Assembly: GCA_002730475.1 (NCBI GenBank)
Contig: PCAG01000007.1
Span: forward strand, 1-9,883
Direction of reading: 5' to 3'
Length of the DNA stretch: 9,883 bases
From: Spirochaetales bacterium
GTDB taxonomy: Bacteria; Desulfobacterota_D; UBA1144
The stretch's first letter is position 1; each line of letters begins with the position of its first letter. This document shows, one piece after another, positions 6,739 through 9,883 of the stretch. The notes beneath the pieces were generated by a model. That model saw only the letters and a program-made list of their open reading frames with translations. It was not told the origin of the DNA and made no database searches. The position numbers were made by a program, and so were the translations under genes.

Positions 6739-8033
6739 TTTGGTTTAAGAACCCTTTTTAATATAAATTCAGCATTCGCAAATAAATTTTTAAAACTAAA
6801 ACATTCTTTAATCTCTTTTTTATTTAAATATTTGGCAATTTGGCGATTAGCAAATAGTAAATCTTGAAAGTCTTTCTTTTTTGTCCAGGAAAGAATAGCA
6901 TTGTCTTGAACTATCTTGTAGGACTGTTCTCTAGTCAGGCCTTTTTCTATGAGTTTGACTAGAACATTCTGAGAAAAGATAACACCATTTGATTTCCATA
7001 TATTCGATAACATATTGTCAGTATAGACATTTAAGTTTTGCAACATATAATTCAGTCTGTACAGCATAAAATGAGTAAGCATTGAGGAGTCAGGCCCAAT
7101 AATTCTTTCTACTGAAGAGTGACTAATATCTCGTTCGTGCCATAGCGGGATATTTTCAAATGACGCAGCAGCATTGGCTCTGACAATTCTTGAAAGACCT
7201 GTTAAGTTTTCCGACAAAATAGGATTTCTTTTATGGGGCATCGCAGAAGAACCTTTTTGACCTTTCAAGAAGGGCTCTTCCACTTCCAGGACCTCGGTTC
7301 GTTGCATATGCCTAATTTGTATAGCAATCCTTTCTATAGCTGAGGCAATGAAGGCAAGAGAAGAGAAGTAGTCAGCATGATAGTCCCTGTTGATAATTTG
7401 ACTACTTATCTTTGCCGGTTTCAATTTTAGAATAGAACATGCTTTAGCTTCAATCTTAGGTAAAACATTAGAATACGTTCCTACAGCTCCAGAGATTTTG
7501 CCAACACTGCAGAGATTTATGGAATTTTCAAGTCTTTTTCTAGATCTTTTAATCTCATCAAGCCAATTCGCTATTACAAGCCCAAAAGTAGTAACTTCCG
7601 CGTGTATACCGTGCGACCTTCCTATTATTGGCGTTTTAATATATCTCTTGGACATCTTTATCAAAGTCTTAATAAGCTTATCAAGTTCTAACTTTATCAG
7701 ATTGCCCGATTCAACAATTAACAGCGAAAGTGACGTATCCAAAACGTCTGACGAGGTGAGGCCTAGATGAATAAATCTTGAATCCTTACCTATTGATTCA
7801 GCGAGATTCGTAGTAAAAGCGATAACATCATGTTTAGTTGTCTTCTCAATCGCTTCAATTCTTTTTACAGAGAATTTTGCCTTTTTTTTGATATTCTCTA
7901 ATGAAGATTTGGGAATATGGCCATAAAAACTCCAGGCTTCACAAACGGCAATTTCAACATCAAGCCACTTTTGATATCTATTTTGGTCCGACCAAACAGA
8001 CTCCATTCGATCCAGACTATACCTTTTAATCAT
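6735..8033 (-). CDS. purB: adenylosuccinate lyase
   Basis: PurB acts twice in purine synthesis: it removes fumarate from SAICAR to give AICAR, and from adenylosuccinate to give AMP. It works as a cytoplasmic homotetramer of the fumarase/aspartase superfamily. The protein is 432 residues, close to Bacillus subtilis PurB (about 431). Catalytic elements are present: H68 in TTKHDV, H141 in GRSHGIHAEVTTFG, and the superfamily signature GSSAMPHKRNP (261-271) with the flexible-loop serine. The N-terminus MIKRYSLDRMESVWSDQNRY matches the usual PurB start. An in-frame ATG at 8057 would add eight residues, but the inner ATG at 8033 has a Shine-Dalgarno (AAGGGA, 4 bases away) and fits the family. It is the first gene of the minus-strand operon with the Dsb-like protein and gshA. 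The substitution of Val for Pro in HAEVTT is a minor deviation from HAEPTT. Confidence 0.96.
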   Translation of the reverse strand: MIKRYSLDRMESVWSDQNRYQKWLDVEIAVCEAWSFYGHIPKSSLENIKKKAKFSVKRIEAIEKTTKHDVIAFTTNLAESIGKDSRFIHLGLTSSDVLDTSLSLLIVESGNLIKLELDKLIKTLIKMSKRYIKTPIIGRSHGIHAEVTTFGLVIANWLDEIKRSRKRLENSINLCSVGKISGAVGTYSNVLPKIEAKACSILKLKPAKISSQIINRDYHADYFSSLAFIASAIERIAIQIRHMQRTEVLEVEEPFLKGQKGSSAMPHKRNPILSENLTGLSRIVRANAAASFENIPLWHERDISHSSVERIIGPDSSMLTHFMLYRLNYMLQNLNVYTDNMLSNIWKSNGVIFSQNVLVKLIEKGLTREQSYKIVQDNAILSWTKKKDFQDLLFANRQIAKYLNKKEIKECFSFKNLFANAEFILKRVLKPK

Positions 8034-8037
8034 AGAA

Positions 8038-8043
8038 TCCCTT
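8038..8043 (-). promoter_or_regulatory. ribosome binding site deciding the purB start
   Basis: On the minus strand this reads AAGGGA, four bases before the ATG at 8033. Together with the family-typical MIKRYS start, it favours this codon over the in-frame ATG at 8057, whose upstream bases (GGAAAAAATGTT) are less convincing. Confidence 0.6.
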
Positions 8044-8085
8044 GAGGATATTAGCATAACATTTTTTCCAGACTCTTTCTTGAAC

Positions 8086-8113
8086 TTGTCAATTGGACTT
8101 GATTCATTATAAT
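8086..8113 (+). promoter_or_regulatory. sigma-70-like promoter of the PIN/TRAM-ispD-ispF operon, probably leaderless
   Basis: TTGTCA (8086-8091) is followed by a 16-base spacer and a perfect TATAAT (8108-8113). The usual 5-8 base distance from -10 to the start of transcription places the mRNA 5' end at about 8118-8121. That is exactly on the tandem ATG ATG at 8118-8123. No Shine-Dalgarno sequence precedes the gene, which agrees with a leaderless transcript. Confidence 0.65.
8106..8111 (-). promoter_or_regulatory. possible opposing -10 element for purB
   Basis: ATTATAAT (8106-8113) is its own reverse complement, so the minus strand also carries TATAAT at 8106-8111. A minus-strand transcript from it would start near 8099 and give purB a leader of about 65 bases. 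The matching -35 is poor (TTAGTG or CTTAGT at 16-17 bases), so this is weak. A perfect minus-strand TTGACA at 8086-8091 lacks a -10 at the right spacing. Confidence 0.3.
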
Positions 8114-8117
8114 TCTC

Positions 8118-9140
8118 ATGATGAATCCACTAAGAATAATTTTTGCAATGATTAGTGCAATTGCGGGTTTTTGGATTACATTTAGCGGATCTGGAACCGA
8201 GCAGAGGCTGCTGCTTCCATACTCAGTTGGCATAGGCTTGTTTTGTGGTATCCTGACGTTTGCTTTTGTTTACTATGCTGAAAAAATATTCATTAATTTA
8301 AGCGCCAAGGCGCTTATTGGTGGAACAATTGGTATTGCTGCTGCATTATTATTGTTTCTAACTTTTAACTACTTCTCCCAGATAGTAGGGCTAAATGTCA
8401 AATATCCCCCTTTGACATATCCGATAGTTTTTTTATGTACTATATGTCTCGGAATCGCAATTGGTATAAAAAAAGGAGGGGACCCAGAACCAGCGAAAAA
8501 GAGCGATGATGAATACATATTCGCTAAAGTTCTTGATACAAGTGCAATAATCGATGGAAGAATCTCTGATATCTCCGAAGTTGGTTTTATAGAAGGATCA
8601 ATTGTAGTACCTCAATTTGTTATTAGAGAACTACAGTGGATAGCCGATTCAAATGATCCCCTAAAGAAAGTTAGGGGAAGGAGAGGGCTCGAAATATTAA
8701 AAAAAATGCAAGATCAGAAAAATGTTAAAGTTAAGATTCTTGATCGAGATTTTACTAGTATAAAAGAAGTAGATTTAAAACTAGTAAGGCTTGCCAAGGA
8801 GCTTAAGGCTCATCTTGTTACAAACGATTTTAATCTAACCAAAGTTGCTAATCTCCAAGGTGTCAAAGTTCTTAATGTAAATCAACTAGCCAATTCTTTA
8901 AGGCCTGTAATCCTCCCGGGTGAGCATATGAGAATTAAGGTTATCAAAGAGGGAAAGGACGAGAATCAGGGAGTTGGATATTTAGATGATGGAACAATGG
9001 TGGTAATTGATAATGCAAAAAAACAGATTAGCAAAGAGATAAATATCGTGATAACCAGCGTAATTCAAACCCCTACTGGTCGAATGATATTCTCCAAATT
9101 GGGCGATATTCGAGACAAAGATAGCACCATATCGAACTAG
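8118..9140 (+). CDS. membrane-anchored PIN/TRAM domain protein (YacL type), putative ribonuclease
   Basis: This is a 340-residue protein with four predicted membrane helices (about 5-22, 33-53, 65-86, 102-118), a short polar linker, a PIN nuclease-like domain (about 136-255) and a TRAM RNA-binding domain (about 265-328, from PGEHMRIKVIKEGKDENQGV). The PIN metal-binding acids are visible: D140 in VLDTSAIIDGR, E171 in VIRELQ, D219 in VDLKLVRLA and D237 in LVTNDFNL. The domain order is that of Bacillus YacL, a widespread family with no well-established substrate. RNA cleavage at the inner membrane is inferred from intact catalytic residues. It starts with ATG ATG right after a TATAAT box without Shine-Dalgarno; translation could begin at either. 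ispD follows 2 bases after its stop, so it heads an isoprenoid operon. Genes of this family often sit before ispD-ispF in other bacteria, as far as I recall. Confidence 0.92.
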   Translation: MMNPLRIIFAMISAIAGFWITFSGSGTEQRLLLPYSVGIGLFCGILTFAFVYYAEKIFINLSAKALIGGTIGIAAALLLFLTFNYFSQIVGLNVKYPPLTYPIVFLCTICLGIAIGIKKGGDPEPAKKSDDEYIFAKVLDTSAIIDGRISDISEVGFIEGSIVVPQFVIRELQWIADSNDPLKKVRGRRGLEILKKMQDQKNVKVKILDRDFTSIKEVDLKLVRLAKELKAHLVTNDFNLTKVANLQGVKVLNVNQLANSLRPVILPGEHMRIKVIKEGKDENQGVGYLDDGTMVVIDNAKKQISKEINIVITSVIQTPTGRMIFSKLGDIRDKDSTISN

Positions 9141-9142
9141 CA

Positions 9143-9838
9143 ATGCCTCAGAGAAGCTTATCTTTCATAATAACCTCAGCGGGAAAAGGATTGAGATTTG
9201 GTACAACCAAGAATGGTAAGCAATTCGAACTAATAAACGACATACCAGTTTTCATCTATTCTCTCAAGGTAATATCTGAGATAAAAAACAAAACCGAGAT
9301 AATATTAACAATTGATAAATCTGTAAAAGTTGCATATGTTCAAAGATTATTGAGAAAATATTCTTTGGATACGAATATTACGATTTGTAGTGGTGGCCCA
9401 TCAAGAGCACAAAGTGTTTTTAATGGTTTTAAAAAAATAAAAAGAAACAATGGATACGTTATCGTACATGATGCCGTTAGACCTAATCTGAATTTAAAAC
9501 AGATAAATAAAATGATTAAGTTAATTGGGAATTTTTCAGGAATAATCTTAGCATCGAAGGTTCACGATACAATTAAAAGAATAAAAAATAGCAAATCAAT
9601 CAGCAACACAATTAACAGGGATAGCTTGTGGGTTTCCGAAACACCACAAATCTTTAAGTACGCAGCTCTAAAAAAGTGTTATGAGAACGATAAACGATTT
9701 ACCCAATATACCGACGAATCAGAACTTCTTGAGAAGAATGGGTTTAAAGTTAGAGTATTTGAGAACGATGGATATAACAACAAAATAACAACTAAAAAAG
9801 ATTTAAGGATGTACGAACTATTATTAAAAAATGTATAG
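9143..9838 (+). CDS. ispD: 2-C-methyl-D-erythritol 4-phosphate cytidylyltransferase
   Basis: IspD transfers CMP from CTP to methylerythritol phosphate, the third step of the MEP pathway to isoprenoids. The 231-residue protein has the usual length (E. coli about 236) and all main motifs: the CTP-binding loop SAGKGLRFG with K26-Q27 (12-27), GGPSRAQSVFNG (84-95), VHDAVRPNL (108-116), VHDTIKR (140-146), WVSETPQIF (163-171), TDESELLEKNG (190-200) and NNKITTKKDL (212-221), where K214 matches the conserved substrate-binding lysine. The loop begins TSAG where most family members have PAAG, a mild change. The start ATG lies 2 bases after the preceding stop and lacks a clear Shine-Dalgarno, suggesting coupled translation. 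It overlaps ispF by 8 bases. Confidence 0.95.
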   Translation: MPQRSLSFIITSAGKGLRFGTTKNGKQFELINDIPVFIYSLKVISEIKNKTEIILTIDKSVKVAYVQRLLRKYSLDTNITICSGGPSRAQSVFNGFKKIKRNNGYVIVHDAVRPNLNLKQINKMIKLIGNFSGIILASKVHDTIKRIKNSKSISNTINRDSLWVSETPQIFKYAALKKCYENDKRFTQYTDESELLEKNGFKVRVFENDGYNNKITTKKDLRMYELLLKNV

Positions 9839-9883
9839 AATAGGTTTAGGATACGATATTCATAGATTAGTTAAGAATAGAAA
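9831..9883 (+). CDS. ispF: 2-C-methyl-D-erythritol 2,4-cyclodiphosphate synthase, 5' end only
   Basis: Only the first 17 codons and two bases are in the window. They read MYRIGLGYDIHRLVKNR, matching the conserved IspF start RIGxGYDxHR, with D9 and H11 as the zinc ligands. IspF cyclises the CDP-methylerythritol phosphate intermediate two steps after IspD in the same pathway. The ATG overlaps the ispD stop region by 8 bases, so the two are translated together, as in many bacteria where ispD and ispF are adjacent or fused. Confidence 0.92.
   Translation, partial: MYRIGLGYDIHRLVKNR

Noticed and set aside
8034..8057. A purB start at the ATG at 8057, adding eight residues.
   Set aside because: The family starts with MI-RYS at 8033, which also has its own AAGGGA ribosome binding site and gives the standard length.

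Overview
The window looks like a compact stretch of a Gram-negative bacterial chromosome. It is AT-rich (about one third G+C by eye). Coding is very dense and evenly spread over both strands, with overlapping or nearly touching genes and no RNA genes, insertion sequences, CRISPR arrays or phage genes. Several traits fit a proteobacterium in the broad sense, perhaps one of the former deltaproteobacterial lineages: paired b' and b ATP synthase subunits, an ATP-grasp glutamate-cysteine ligase of the Acidithiobacillus type, a lipoprotein Dsb-like protein, and a PIN/TRAM-ispD-ispF cluster. That placement is an inference from gene content. The low G+C and tight packing suggest a streamlined, possibly marine, genome.

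Layout. (1) Positions 1-2768, minus strand: a CPA2-type sodium/proton antiporter gene runs directly into atpF' (b'), atpF (b) and atpH (delta, cut by the window edge), with gaps of 3 and 1 bases and then a 20-base overlap. (2) Positions 2769-2892: a short divergent intergenic region. (3) Positions 2893-4638, plus strand: a ClC-family chloride transporter with two C-terminal CBS domains. Its stop codon overlaps that of the convergent gene that follows. (4) Positions 4635-8033, minus strand: a probable three-gene operon in transcription order purB, a Dsb-like lipoprotein gene, and gshA. (5) Positions 8034-8117: a second short divergent intergenic region with a good sigma-70-like promoter. (6) Positions 8118-9883, plus strand: a membrane-anchored PIN/TRAM protein (YacL type), ispD, and the first 17 codons of ispF.

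Functionally, the left half handles ions and energy: ATP synthase stator parts, a monovalent cation/proton antiporter and a chloride transporter from one divergent region. The middle joins purine synthesis to thiol and redox chemistry (glutathione precursor synthesis and an envelope thioredoxin-fold protein). The right end is the methylerythritol phosphate isoprenoid pathway behind a putative membrane ribonuclease. Most of this is core metabolism. I see no convincing undescribed system. The points most worth a second look are the probable leaderless promoter of the PIN/TRAM gene, the altered ion-pathway motifs of the ClC protein, the antiporter at the head of the ATP synthase genes, and the DsbC-like/thioredoxin lipoprotein beside gshA. 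No stretch longer than 300 bases lacks a gene.
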